Assembly (NCBI RefSeq): GCF_010389155.1
Contig: NC_057768.1
Span: 44,371,633 to 44,435,632, forward strand
Reading direction: 5' to 3'
DNA length: 64,000 nt
Origin: Erigeron canadensis
Taxonomy: Eukaryota; Streptophyta; Magnoliopsida; Asterales; Asteraceae
In this document: positions 16,710 through 28,626 of the stretch, in pieces
Layout: every line of letters starts with the position of its first letter
Position numbering within the stretch: the first letter of the stretch is position 1
Made by a program: the position numbers and the translations under genes
Notes under the pieces: model-generated
Seen by the model: the letters and a program-made list of their open reading frames with translations, nothing else
Database searches by the model: none
What the model was told of the DNA's origin: nothing

Positions 16710-19571
16710 TCATTGAACATGGTCTGGTAATGTTGGGATCTTTCTAAACGCGTGCTTCCTACACCGCTCAAAAATACTGTCATATATTAAATCAAATTGT
16801 ATCCCTGCTCTTTCTCGATTCACTATGAAAAGAATGTGATCCCCCTCCACTATCTTGTAATACCTGCAAAGGCGAAAAAGTGAGTTACAAACCTTAATTA
16901 TTCGTTTTATAAAGCATTTTATTCACGTATCATTACTGTTTATATAGGACTTGACTGTACTCACCAAATGCCTGGTTGCAATGGGTGGCATTCAGAATCT
17001 TCAACCACAAACCGATTAGGGTGTTCAACTGGGAAACGAGGGTGTGTCATCGACACAGTATTTAATGCGCCGTCATTATCCCACCATTCTTCATCCCTGA
17101 AAATCATATCCATAACATGAGTATACAATCTCACAATTGCGACCCATTTGTATAGAACAGCTGACAGCATTAACTCAGGTAACTCTCTTATCTCTAAATG
17201 ATACTGAGCAGAAGTCACCAAACATTGGCTCAATTGTTCAGATGCTTCCAGTACCCAAGATACAAAGTGACACATATTTTGCCAATACCCTATTTGACCC
17301 ATTACCCAACCCTCCCGGACCGACCATCTAACCAATACGAACTGTTAAGCACACATGTAGCACGTCTTTTCAAATATAGACCTACCTGTAGCCCTTGAAA
17401 GGGGGAGGAACATCAGGTGGGTGCCTCCATTGACACATCTGCAAGACTCTAACGAAAAGCAATGGGTGGATTCCAAGTATGTTTGAAGGAACAATACGGC
17501 CCATGAATTTTCTAGTACGTTTGGTTGCATAGCTAAAATAGTATGTACTGGGGAAGGTTTTTAGATGGCTGTTGAGACGTAATGAGCCTTGGATCGTTAA
17601 ATCTGGAAGGATCCAATCACCAGCAGCAAATGGGCCAGAATTTCCAAGAAGACAATCAACAAGTCCCCAAATGCCAGCTTTTCTCCATGACATATTATAA
17701 TGATCAAATCCAAAGTTGTAATAGTACTTCAGGATAGGAATGTCGATCCAATCATAAACAATAACTCCTACACGCAGTAACTGGAGAAGACATATGGATT
17801 TCATGGATTTCCCGTCATCAGGCCTGAATAAAGAAAAAGAAGTTACATTTGGTTTTTAAATAAGCAATATTTTTCAGTCAATAACTAGACTTGAAGTCTT
17901 TTAGAATTTCATCTTCTGGTGAATTTTATCGTATAAAACTTGAAATCTTGTGGATATCAGCTCAAGTAGGCAATAAGTTTGAAATATATAGAAAAACTAT
18001 AAAGTATTAATATTAACTGGATTTTCCATCTTATGAAATGAATAAAAATCAGGAAGAGTTTGAAGTTTATATTAATATCTTAAAGTGTTTTGTCAATATA
18101 AGTAAATATTTGAGGAAATTGATAAAGTCAAACTTACTGCATTCCATCCAAGTAAGCTCTAGTAGTCCCATTGAACGCACCAGATAACGTTGTTACACTT
18201 AGTACCCAATTTTCACAAGAATTTTCATATCCTTTGAATGCCTGCAAATTTACAAAAGCTCATGTTGTCAATACGTTTAAAACCGTTAATTTACACTATA
18301 GTCATGTTTCACATGTGACCAAAATCATGTGCGTCTTATTCACGTAAAAGGCCATAAAATTAGAATGTTGATATTGATCCTAAGAAAAAACTAACCTTAT
18401 CAGCCAACATTTGCTGCAAAACTCGAATCACTTGTGCCCCAGCCGAATGCCCAACAAAGTGAATCGGATGGTCTTCATCCCATTGAGGAAAATGCCCTAA
18501 AGATCATCAAACCAGATATCATAGCATTTAGTTAAAATCCTTTAAAAACTATAACTCAAACCGAAAACCCATTCGTTTTCTTAATCTATGATTACTTTTG
18601 TAATCAAGTCTTTAATACTTTGACTTCGGTTTGATCATTGCCTGATTATTTTAATATTTACAAACATATGGAATTTTCTAACTAACCTTTTTCATATCTC
18701 CTTCCAAATTGGGAATGCCCACAAGCCTGACTATGTTCTTCACCATAATCAACTTGTCCACCTTTTAAATAATAAAACAATTCTCTTGCCCTAAAACAAA
18801 CCCAACAATCTATAATCAACACCCACAACATCTTTACAAACATAAAGAAATAAAATCAAGAAAACAACAATTAGGATACAAATCTACATCATATAAAGAT
18901 TTGACTAACGCAGTAAAATGTTGGAGATAACTTATTATCAGAGGGCAGTTATTTTTATGTACAACATATATTTTGTTGAGTTTAGCCAAATCCTTATCCT
19001 TATCCAAAAATAAACATAAGAAACAAACAAACCTGTCATAAATACTGGTTAATGAACCCAAATCAGGCACCAAAACATTTTCATCTTTCTTCTCTGCACC
19101 GGCAAAATAAGATAACCCACCTAACCTCTGTTCAAGAAAACACAATAAAAATCAAATCTTTTTACATAAAGCACTCAAATTTAACCAATATATGATCAAT
19201 GAACCCAAAAAAATCAAATCTTTTGTATACCAAGTAAATAAATCAGGTTCAGCAACCTCATCGCTTAACATATCTTTAATATAAATAAATAAATAAAAAA
19301 GTGAGGTGGGAACACAAAGAATTATTACCCCTTTTCCAAAGCCAAAAATTCCATGAACCAAAACAATGGGAGGCAAATCATTATCCGACCCAATTAACTT
19401 ATCATCCCTAATTGATTCTTCAATATTTGACTTAGAAAAGAAAGCATTTAAAGCCAATGAAACATCCCCAGCAACTGCGGAGCTAAATATATAAAACCCA
19501 TATAATAAATGAACAACAGAGCTCACAAATAACTCAATTAATTGAAGGGCTAATACAGAAAATCTAAACAT
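16710..19571 (-). CDS. Lipase-like alpha/beta hydrolase
   Basis: Eight exons on the minus strand, in phase: 19329-19571, 19033-19127, 18687-18790, 18396-18496, 18138-18241, 17386-17823, 16965-17096, 16710-16863 (456 aa). The N-terminus is a hydrophobic helix (about residues 1-35), so the protein is probably membrane-anchored or enters the secretory pathway. LVHGIFGFGKG near 70 is the oxyanion-hole HG region of lipases. GHSAG at 163-167 supplies the nucleophile Ser165. NDGALNTVSM near 369 contains Asp370 in the place of the catalytic Asp of Staphylococcus/Geobacillus-type lipases, and GDHILF near 413 supplies His415. It matches the plant group of bacterial-lipase-like proteins I know from Arabidopsis (for example At1g10740), whose substrate is not established to my knowledge. 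The start is the only good ATG before the hydrophobic segment. Confidence 0.88.
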
Positions 19572-19724
19572 CTTAATTATTTTTCCTTCAAGAAACAGAG
19601 CCTTCTTCCTTCTTCTAATTTGTTAGAAGAAGGCCCTTATTTCTTCAAGAAAATTTTATGGGGTTTCAATGTAATTCAAGAAAATGAAACCCCAGATAAA
19701 AGATTACTCTAAAAAAATTTGCTT

Positions 19725-19738
19725 TTATATATATATAG
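19725..19738 (-). promoter_or_regulatory. Candidate TATA box of the lipase-like gene
   Basis: Read on the minus strand this is TATATATATAAAAGC, about 155 bp upstream of the start codon at 19571. The downstream leader contains CT/GA-rich stretches typical of plant 5' UTRs. This is a positional inference only. Confidence 0.4.
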
Positions 19739-19975
19739 GATTTGTATTAGAGTTTGGTTGGTATGTTTGTTGGTTGGTTAAAAGAGGTTGAGAGGTTTCC
19801 ACAAATTTCTCACAAAATATACATACATTGATACATGTGTATATTTTGTAGGTCATCTAAAAAAAAAACTGGAAGTCACAACTCATTCCAGAAGGCAGAT
19901 TTTCTTCACTTATTCATTTTGACATCAAATCAAATTTGTACATAAAAGTGGTCCACAAAGGTTGTCATTGATTGG

Positions 19976-19987
19976 TGCCACGTGGCA
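19976..19987. promoter_or_regulatory. Perfect palindromic G-box
   Basis: TGCCACGTGGCA, a full 12-bp palindrome around the CACGTG core bound by plant bZIP and bHLH factors (ABA, light and phytochrome signalling). It is about 405 bp upstream of the lipase-like gene, the only gene within several kb, so it may help control it. Confidence 0.45.
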
Positions 19988-20168
19988 TAGGATTAAACGT
20001 TGATCAGATAGTTACAAAATTTTTATTAGTTTTGTAGGAGACGCATGTTTAAAAGTGGATAAATGTGGTTAATAGTAAGTGTTTTGTAGCTAACATAGAA
20101 AAAGTGTAATAATCTTTATACAAAATTTCTTTGACATATATAAAAATGTATACTGTATGCATAATACA

Positions 20169-20574
20169 ACTAGCGTTGTACCCGTGCGATGCAGCGGGAA
20201 ATAAGAAAAAAACGCTGGTGGTTTGATGGTAGTTTGTGGGGCGGCGGCGATGAAAAAGAAAAAAAATAAGCCGGCGGCGATGGATGATGGTTTTTGGGGC
20301 GGTGGTGGATGGTGTTTATGGGGGGATAGCGTACATCGAAGGTGGATTGCGGCGGTGGATGGTGGTATTTGGGGCGGTGGTGGATGGTGTTTATGGGGGA
20401 GAAAATCAGAGAAGGGGGGAGGGAGAGAAAATCGGAAATCGGATGTGTGTGTGTAATGAGCGTGATGCAGAAAAAAATAAGGTAGTGTAAATTAGGAGGA
20501 CATAAAAGACATTTTAAAGGTAAAGGTGTTAAAAGAGGGGTGTGATAGTTTGCTTATTAAGGGAGTATAGATAT
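20169..20574 (-). mobile_element. Helitron-like element, minus orientation
   Basis: Starts ACTAGCGTTGTACCCGTGCG ATGCAGCGGG, the reverse complement of a GC hairpin followed by CTAGT. It ends GGGAGTATAGATAT, which reads as a TCTATACT-type 5' end on the minus strand. The interior carries GGCGGTGG repeats, as do the related copies at 13926 and 31935. Confidence 0.55.
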
Positions 20575-21102
20575 AATCAAATAATATAAATATATTTTTA
20601 TATTTATGTATGTCAAAAAACTTCTATATATGAATCACCTTTTAAAAAAAAAAAAAACATAATTAATTGATAACCACTTAAAAGATAGAAAAAGCATGAA
20701 CAAACAAAACACATAAATTTTGGAAAAACATTATTATTAACTATCAAGCTGCTCACATAATGCAATAGGGTGATGGCGGTGGTGACGGCGGGACAATAGT
20801 GGATGCCTGTTGTGTTGATGGTGATGGAAGCTTAATCGTTTTAATACAAAATATAACAAACCATGTCACATATTTTGTTATATTTTAATACATTAGTTAG
20901 AAATACATGTTGTATAAGTTTAATCGTTTTAATACAAAATATAATATCCAAACATCATTATAAGATAGATTTATAAACTATTATCAATGTATATAAACTA
21001 TAGAGTCGTGCTAATGACAACCTCATCAGTTGTTGGTAATGTGCATAAAGTATACCATAATATTGAGGTGAAATTTTTGATACGATAAAAATACAATGGT
21101 AT

Positions 21103-23526
21103 TGTAACATCCGTGAATTTTGACCCGTTGACTTTAAGTGTAACTTAATGGATTATTGAAATTAATGATATCTTTAGGTCTATCTTGTGATTAAATGACT
21201 AACTTTATACTCGTTGGGTCGATTGACGGTGTGCTAGATGATACGTTGCGGGTTATGAATTAACTAGTTTTATGTTGATGGGTCAATCCATGGGTAAAAA
21301 CTAAGACCCAAGACTTAAGCAAGTCAACCCATTTTCCCCCACCCACCTTATCTCTTTCCCTTTCCCTCATTTTTCTTATCTCTCTCTCTTTCTACTTTAC
21401 TCACAAGAACACCCACACACTCTTTTTTTCCTCTCTCTCTCTAGATTAATTCTTAGTTTATGGTAATTCAAGCTTGGAAATTGCAAGAATAATAAACCTT
21501 ATCATCATAATAATACCATATCAAAGATTTGGGCTCCAAGGTGCAAGAAAACATCCCATACAGGTCAAGATTCGGGTTTGAGTGCTAGGTGAAGATTTGG
21601 TAAGCTAAACTTGTTCCATAACCTTTATTTTATCTTGGTTTACTTGTTTCTAGTTGATGTCAAGTGGATTCGGGTCTTGAATCGAGTCGAAAAGCTTGCA
21701 AGTGTCATTTAGGGTTTTAGGAAGTTAATTCAAGAATTTGAGTTTGATTTGAGTTATGGAATGGATTTGTAAGGTGGGTTATGTTTATTTATGTTAAGGT
21801 ATGTTTAATTATGCTTCAAAATGAGTCTCGAAGCCTCCTAAATCGATTTCTAGGTCAAAAATTGAGTTTGGGTCGAGTTTGGTTCGTGTTTGGATGATCT
21901 GGAACTGAACCGGGCATAGGTGCGTCGCACCAGGGTCTGAGTGAGTTTTCTGAACAAAAAAATGCGTCGCACCACCCTTCTAGTGCGCCGCACCTGACCC
22001 CTAAACATCGCAAACTCACTTGTTTCTTAAAATAGTCGTATCTCTCAAACTGTAAGTCCAATCGAGACGTGTGACCTATCGTTGGATTCGTGAAAGAGTC
22101 TAGTTTCTTGTAATAACCCTCATTTAGGATGAAACCTCCCCCATTTCTAAAAAGGTCGAGTCTTTTGTGTCTAAGTCCTTACACGGGAGAAGTTACTAAT
22201 GCTTTGGTACGTGGTGGCCGACTTAAACTTGGTTTAGACCTCACCTAGACTTTCTAACAACTTTATCAAGTTCCGGGAGTCGCTTAGAATTGTAATCTTT
22301 CTTGATAACCTAGCTAGGATTGTTTTCGTTATGTGTTAAGACGTGAATGAATCGTGTTGATAATCAAATATGATACTAATGATAGGTGGTGGACGTGAAG
22401 TGAACGCAAGACAACTTTAGTTGGTTTTAATTCGTATTAACCTCTCTTAGCCAATCAAGGTGAGTTCGTATCTCCCTGCTCTATTGAGATTCGGGCTGAA
22501 AAGTGTACATTGTGTGTTTATTTGTTTGAATTAGTTGTTTGTTGATTGAATGATGATTGATGGATGAATTGAATTGTTTTGTGTATGTTGGTATTGAGAA
22601 AGGTTATATTTAGGTTAGATGTACAGACATGGAAGTCGACTTCGCTTTCAAAAGGTTTGAGATGTGGAGGGTTAGCCGCTGTACACCCTGTATACAAACA
22701 TCGAGGACTCTTTGAAAGCAAGCCCTCTCAAGTGTATGTATGTATAGTTTGATCATATTGTTGGTTATTGGATGTTGGATTGATGGATTGTTGGGCTTGC
22801 ATTGTGTTGGTTGCTTTGAGATGATTTGGTTGTCTGTTGAGACAAATGTGTTTATCCAGGTATAGACGTATACACTGGTGTTGGTCATCCGGGACGTATA
22901 TTCGCCGATGTTTTTGAGATGCCACATTGGTCATGGTGATGACCTGTGAGTATCGTTGCATAGATGGCATGATGGCCACACTTATCACTCGCATTTCGGT
23001 TTGGCGTACATATCATTTGCATCATGACATTGACATTGACATTGGCATTGATATTGCATTGGTTATTTTTATACGCTCATTATATTGTGATGCATTGATT
23101 GGATGACGTGTAAGTCTACTCGTATGCGATGATTGCTCTTGCTTTTATGATATGTGGTTATTGTCGGTGGCTCCTCTAGGACCACCACTACGAACTCACC
23201 AACCTCGTGTTGACTTGTAGAACAATTTTCAGGTAATCAGGTAGTTCAAGGATGTGATGCATGATCTGGTGTAGCTTTTGGATTCGGGCATGGACTTTAT
23301 GGATCAAGGATTCATTCGCCCACTTTTGACTAATGCTTAGGATCGATAGCCATATTTAGAATTCTCTTTTGTAAACTTTGATGGTCATTTGCTCCTTGTG
23401 CATTGTATGAATATTTGACTTGTTGTGGATTCACCGAATTCATTATTTTCATTTAGTTGCCTACGATAATCCCTCCTTGTGCTATATGATTTCCTAATAT
23501 TTCGAGCCCTAGCTCGGGGTGTTACA
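21103..23526 (+). mobile_element. Solo LTR (2.4 kb) with 5-bp target duplication GGTAT
   Basis: Begins TGTAACATCC and ends GGGGTGTTACA, and is flanked on both sides by GGTAT (21098-21102 and 23527-23531). TG...CA ends plus a 5-bp duplication fit an LTR retrotransposon. There is no gag/pol coding and no second copy, so it is a solo LTR left by recombination between LTRs. TGTAAC...GTTACA ends and long LTRs are typical of some Ty3/Gypsy (Tekay/Del-like) elements; that lineage is an inference. It contains short GC palindromes (GGTGCGTCGCACC and relatives, 21918-22002). Confidence 0.8.
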
Positions 23527-23897
23527 GGTATTATAAAAGATACAACCTTTCGGTATCATTTTTTAAAGTTGTATATAAACTAACGTGAATCATTAATTAG
23601 AAAAGAAACAACACACTCATTAGGAGCTTATGATGGAAGATTTTTTATGGGGAAACCTAAAACCACAATGTGATTTGTGAATAATGGTGTGATAATGACA
23701 TGGTTGATTAAAGTGTTGTTTGAAATCATAAATCGTGAAAAAAAAAACGAGAGGTAAAGTTTGGAAAGAAATGGAAGATTCTCTATGGCTCTCCACCGAA
23801 AAATGAAAATAAAATATAAAAACAAGGGATGCTGGATTTGAGCTGGATGATTCCTTATCCAAGCAATTCCTGGCGGCCCCTCTCCCAACAGTATTTA
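23527..23897. other. Spacer between solo LTR and Harbinger-like element
   Basis: About 370 bp. No gene was seen. It starts with the GGTAT target copy of the solo LTR and ends with the TTA target copy of the next element. Confidence 0.5.
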
Positions 23898-25768
23898 GGC
23901 TGGACGGAGTGGAGTAGGCACCGGACCGGTACCGGATGGCACACCGCCCCGACCCCCGGTACCGGTTGGGTGTGGAGGAGACTGGGCACAGTGGTGCCGG
24001 TTTGGGTGCCCAAGTATTTGAACGTTACAAAAAAAAGGCCGTGGGTCCCACATGAACGGTTGAAACAAAAAAAAAAAAATTCTCTCTTTTTCTTCTCTTT
24101 CTCTTTTCTTCTTCACTTTTCCTTTTTTTTTTTTTTTTTCTGGCCGACGCCCCCTGCTCCTTTCTTTCTTCCTTTATTTTTTTTTCAATCAAATCATCCA
24201 TCTAAACCTACAAAAATCAATAGGGGGAAGAAACCAAAAGTACCCAGTTACTCAAATCTACCCAAAAAACGCAGAAACGCGCCACCGCCAAACAATCGCG
24301 ATATTATGCCACCTCCTCCTTCGCAAAAAAATACGGCCGAAGATGTGTATAGGCCACAACGTGTTGAAGATTTCTTGAATAGTATGGATCCATTGTTTTT
24401 CGAATCTGTCCCGTCAAGTGTCCAACCGAATACCAGGTTTTCGGGTTTTGCGAATGAAACTCAACCCGGGTTTTCGGGTTTCGCGGGTGGTTCATCATCA
24501 CACTTCGCGAGTCAACAGGTTCAAGAAGAAGAAGAAGAAGAGGTGGAGGAGGAGGATGAGGTGGAAGCAATACCCGAGACCCAAGTCTCGGTTAAAGGTA
24601 AAAGAGAGTGTCGAAATTGGGGGAAGGATGAAGAGGCGTGTTTGGCAAAAGCTTGGTTAAACGTTTCCGAGGATCCATACGTCGGAAACGCCCAAACGGC
24701 GGGTTCGTTTTGGAAGAAGGTGAAGTTTCAGTTGGACTCACACTTGAACCGTGAGTCGGGATGTACCCCAGAAATGTGTCGGTCGAAATGGAAGGATTTG
24801 AAGCATAAGGTGTCGGGTTTTTGTGGTATCTACAATGTGAAGAAAAGTAAGATGTCGAGTGGCCAAAGTGACGAGGATGTGTTTAAGTCGGTCGTGGCAT
24901 TGTATATGCGGAAATACAATAACAAGTCCGGGTTTCCGCATGTAGAGGCGTGGCAGGTTTTGAGGAGAGGACCGAAATGGTCAGAGGTTCTTAGTTTGGA
25001 GGGGATTTGTGAGGAGTCAGGTAGCAAAAGGGCAAGAACGGGAGGGTCTGTCCATGTACGTTCATCAGGGGAGTCGTCGGTCCATATTGACTTGAATGAG
25101 GACCACTTGGAGCAAGAAGAGGAGGGAGGGAACGACATGGATGATGCACCAGTACATCATGCTAGACCCGTGCCACCCCGCCGTAAAGCTAAGGGTAAGC
25201 AGGCTGCTCCTTCCGCCTCTACTACATCTGAGGAGTTCTTGAAGATGGTCGCGGAGTTGAAATGCGACAATGAGGATAAAAAACGAGCTCGGGAGGAGAA
25301 GATGCAGATGCAGAAGGCGATGATGGATAGCTATATGGCGGCGGAGGAGGCTAGGAAGAAACAGGAGGAGGAGATGACACGGATGGTCCAGAGTCAGCAG
25401 CGACAGAATGATATGGACTTCGTGATCAGGCCACACGATCACCTCAGCGGGCCGATGTTGGAGATGGTTTTGGCGCAGAAACGCGCCCTTTGTGAGCAGT
25501 ACGGATGGCTGACGCCTTAGTTGTATGTTTTACTTGTTTCTGTGTGTTTGAATAAAATTATGTGTTTTAATTGTGTTAGTTGTTGTATTAGTTTTAATTT
25601 ATTAAATAAAATGTTTTAGTTTTAAAAATAAATAGAGATTAAATTAAATAGAAAAGGATGGGGAGGGGAAGGGAGGGGTGGCGAGATGCTCCTAACAATC
25701 GGGGAGGGGGGCGGGGGGAGGAGAAGAAAAATCAGGGAGGGGAGGAGTGGGCAAGTCCTCCCCCACCC
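23898..25768 (+). mobile_element. PIF/Harbinger-like element carrying only the Myb-like ORF
   Basis: Flanked by TTA on both sides (23895-23897 and 25769-25771), the Harbinger target site. The imperfect inverted ends are GGCTGGACGGAG on the left and GGGTGGGGGAGG on the right, read inward. It contains the Myb-like/NAM-associated ORF but no DDE transposase, so it would need transposase in trans. Both ends have GC-rich subterminal repeats (GGACCGGTACCGG; GGGAGGGG). The two-part layout of transposase plus Myb-like protein is known for Harbinger elements; here one half is missing. Confidence 0.65.
24306..25520 (+). CDS. Myb/trihelix-like DNA-binding protein with NAM-associated C-terminus (transposon-encoded)
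   Basis: Intact single-exon ORF of 404 aa from ATG 24306. A low-complexity N-terminus has FSGFA repeats and an acidic Glu run (about residues 75-90). A Myb/SANT-like (trihelix) domain follows at about 102-175, with NWGKDEEACLAKAW and FWKKV, then RSKWKDLKHKV. The C-terminus (about 175-400) resembles the NAM-associated domain: basic and acidic stretches, a coiled-coil-like Glu/Lys/Met-rich segment near 310-370, and a final YGWL. Database entries called 'glutathione S-transferase T3-like' often have this architecture. Such proteins bind Harbinger ends and help their transposase. The frame stays open upstream to about 23829, but the better start is 24306, because the upstream part translates low-complexity transposon end sequence. 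It is uninterrupted, so it is either young or under selection. Confidence 0.75.
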   Translation: MPPPPSQKNTAEDVYRPQRVEDFLNSMDPLFFESVPSSVQPNTRFSGFANETQPGFSGFAGGSSSHFASQQVQEEEEEEVEEEDEVEAIPETQVSVKGKRECRNWGKDEEACLAKAWLNVSEDPYVGNAQTAGSFWKKVKFQLDSHLNRESGCTPEMCRSKWKDLKHKVSGFCGIYNVKKSKMSSGQSDEDVFKSVVALYMRKYNNKSGFPHVEAWQVLRRGPKWSEVLSLEGICEESGSKRARTGGSVHVRSSGESSVHIDLNEDHLEQEEEGGNDMDDAPVHHARPVPPRRKAKGKQAAPSASTTSEEFLKMVAELKCDNEDKKRAREEKMQMQKAMMDSYMAAEEARKKQEEEMTRMVQSQQRQNDMDFVIRPHDHLSGPMLEMVLAQKRALCEQYGWLTP

Positions 25769-26666
25769 TTAGAAATTAGTCACTTTTGTAATTACACAAG
25801 AAACAATTATCCAACATAGGGTAACTAACATCTATTATCTATATCTATAGTTCTATACTATAGTGAGAAAAATACCTACCAAAATAAATACTATATAGTT
25901 TTTCTAATTAGAGTTTAAAACTAAATATATAAAAAGACGTTGTGAGCCTAAATCACCGTTTAGGAAAAAAAGTTTTCTAACACATTATCATTTTGTACAT
26001 ATTAACTTAAAAATTGAATTATATATTAATTAATAATAACACATGCATTATATTGGGGACGAAAAAAGATTGGTGGGGGAGTAAAAGAGTTTATCGGCAA
26101 TTGGACAATCGTGATTAAAAAAAAAGAAAGCACATGGAATACCGCGTTGGCTGGTGGTTAGTAGTTTGGATTCTATCCTTTTATGACTGATTTCTGGCCC
26201 ACTTGATCATTTTATGGAACAAAATCTTATTCCAATAAAATAAATATAATAATAATAATATAAATAATATAATCAACGATTATGGATAAGCCACTTCTTT
26301 GCTAGGGTATAAACTGTATACGCGAATTCGTAAAACCAATAACTCAGACCGCAGTAGCTGATACGAGATCCAAGAACCAAAGGTTCACACCATCACACTA
26401 GGTGGTATGACACATCAGTGCCACATAATACAACACAAGAACCACCCAACAACCACACCACATCTATAACAATAACCATACTACACCATAACTTTTAACA
26501 CTTTGAAAAGGAAAAAAATGAAAGAACCCAACACAACTTCAAGGTGGATATTTCAACCTTGAACCATCCACCCCAAAAAGACCTTGAGGGTGTAATGGCT
26601 TCACACCATGTGGTTGATGTCTTAACTTCCACGCCGTCCACACACTCCTCCATTACAATTGCTTTA

Positions 26667-26988
26667 GAGCATTAGTAATGGTAGTGTTATCATACTAAAG
26701 TGATAGTGCCACATGACATCACTCCACCACAACCACACCACAACCACACAACTTTCATAACAATAACCCAAAAAATTATACCCCATAATATTAGAATAAC
26801 CAATCAAAAACAAAAGAAAACAATAAAAAAATTAACCACACCACCACCACCCAATTCTTCCCAAGGTGGACACACCCACCTTGAGGCTTCCACATAACAA
26901 CCACACCAACTCTTGTAATGGACCACCTTGATGACACCAAGGTGGAAGTCTTCCACCTTGTCCACACAAACACCATTACAAACACTCT
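26667..26988. mobile_element. PIF/Harbinger-type MITE with TTA target duplication
   Basis: 322 bp bounded by TTA (26664-26666 and 26989-26991). The inverted ends are GAGCATTAGTAATGGT on the left and GAGTGTTTGTAATGGT on the right, read inward. The interior is rich in CCACACCACAACC and AAGGTGGA repeats, with no real ORF. Confidence 0.7.
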
Positions 26989-27733
26989 TAAGTGAACGGA
27001 TGATTTTTTCGATTCATGCGATTAACCCAACGAATTTGATGTAGCTAATTGGCCACATATATTGTCTAAAACTATGAGACCATCTTTAATATGGTTACTA
27101 ATAAAAATATAATTAGTAATCTTTAACCAAACTACATGTACATAGCTTAGTATATTATAAAAAACCTGTATGATGTGGCTGTATAATGGTGAACATAAAA
27201 TGATGGTGACGGGTCATAATGACATGCTATGGTATGGCGGTAATGACGATATATAGCATCATCTATTAAATTAAAATCAATGATGCAAATTTACAGAACA
27301 TATATAAATAATGACTTCTGATCTTATTTTCAACGTTTGAGGTTGTGAGAGGATAGATCTTTGTAAAATGATAAAACAAAAAACAAGAGAGTTCTAGACT
27401 TCAAGGGAAGAAAGTGGATAGATCGTGCAGAGTATGTAACTCTGGGCATGGTCATCTACTCATGTGGAATAAATCTTTCCTCTTTATTTGACTTTTGACT
27501 TTCCCATCAACTTTAGACCCATTGTGTTGACTTCCTATCTCGCTACGCTTTTGCATCGCAGCAATGCCGCATATATAAATTACTTAATTGATTAATTAAT
27601 TAGTTAATTAACTTACCATAAATATAACAGATCCACGTGAGCAGTGGGTTATATGTTATTATATATTTCATTTCATTCTATATTTTTACCGTATATATGA
27701 TCTATCACAGTATATATTAGTGTCAATGTATTA

Positions 27734-28114
27734 TGCCATCTCCAATGAAAATCCCATGCCAGTTTGCATACTGGGCAGCACACCGACCACCAATATGCCT
27801 CCATTGGAGCTTCAAAATGCCGTCTAGTTTGTTCGACCGAAATGCTTGGTAGCATACTGAAGGTATTCTTATTTAGTGGACCTTTGATATATTTTTATTA
27901 TTTTTTCTCATTTGACCACTAGAGGATTGTGCTTTATTGGGTTTTTTATTATTATATTTTCTTTAACTAATGTATAAGCAAATTGGATTTTGGTATGTTG
28001 GGTTATAGGCAAAATAAGTTCAATGTGTTGGTTCAATGTGCTATACAGTTTGCTGACGTGTTGCTGAGATGGTCAGTATGTTTGGGCATTTTGTAACTAC
28101 CATTGGAGATAGCC
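27734..28114. mobile_element. PIF/Harbinger-type MITE with TTA target duplication
   Basis: 381 bp between TTA at 27731-27733 and 28115-28117. The ends TGCCATCTCCAATG and, inverted, GGCTATCTCCAATGG match well. Internal copies of the CATTGGAG motif lie close to the left end. No transposase. Confidence 0.7.
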
Positions 28115-28377
28115 TTATGGGTTTACTTCTACTTATATGTGTCAATTGTCAAAACATATTTATTACGAGTATAATATTCGTGTGTTGCGACGAAATTTTA
28201 TAATTATTTATTTGGATGAATACATTGGTTATAGAGTGTATCAAAAATATAGATAATGAGATTATGTTAATTGTTTTAAAATCATATTAGAAAGATCAAT
28301 GTTAATTAAATTATAATCAATTAAAAATTGATAACAAAAATAATGTACTAATATAATAAATCAAAAAACAAACCAAT

Positions 28378-28626
28378 ATAATATTTATACATCTACTAAA
28401 TTGTGTTGTAGTGTGGATGGGCATTTTGAGAACTATAAAGATGCTAAATAGTTATGTCTCTAATATAATATTTATACATCCACTAAATAGTGTTGTAGTG
28501 TGGATGAGCATCTTGAGAACCATAAAGATGCTAAATAATTATGTCTCCAATATACTATTTATACATCCACTGAATAGTGTTGTAGTGTGGAGCATTTTGA
28601 GAACCATAAAGATGCTAAATAGTTAG
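28378..28626. repeat. 87-bp tandem repeat, about three copies
   Basis: The unit contains GTTGTAGTGTGG, GAGAACCATAAAGATGC and TTTATACATCCACT. GTTGTAGTGTGG starts at 28405, 28492 and 28579, exactly 87 bp apart. The third unit has lost a few bases (GGATGAGC to GGAGC). As 87 is divisible by three, it leaves an open frame that is an artefact of the repeat. Confidence 0.85.

Larger units (their letters stand above)
19572..21102. other. Promoter side of the lipase gene and a Helitron-like element
   Basis: The first 450 bp are the likely 5' UTR and promoter of the lipase-like gene. Next comes the Helitron-like element 20169-20574. About 530 bp of AT-rich sequence then runs up to the solo LTR. The Gly/Trp-rich open frames at 20223-20490 come from GGTGGTGGATGG-type simple sequence inside the Helitron and are not genes. 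Confidence 0.5.

Noticed and set aside
20223..20490. Gly/Trp-rich overlapping ORFs
   Set aside because: They come from GGTGGTGGATGG-type simple sequence inside a Helitron-like element.
23829..24305. Long N-terminal extension of the Myb-like ORF
   Set aside because: It translates the low-complexity GC-rich transposon end and a T-rich tract, and crosses the left border of the element. The family similarity starts near 24306.
28411..28626. 71-codon ORF with repeated segments
   Set aside because: It is open only because the 87-bp tandem repeat is a multiple of three.
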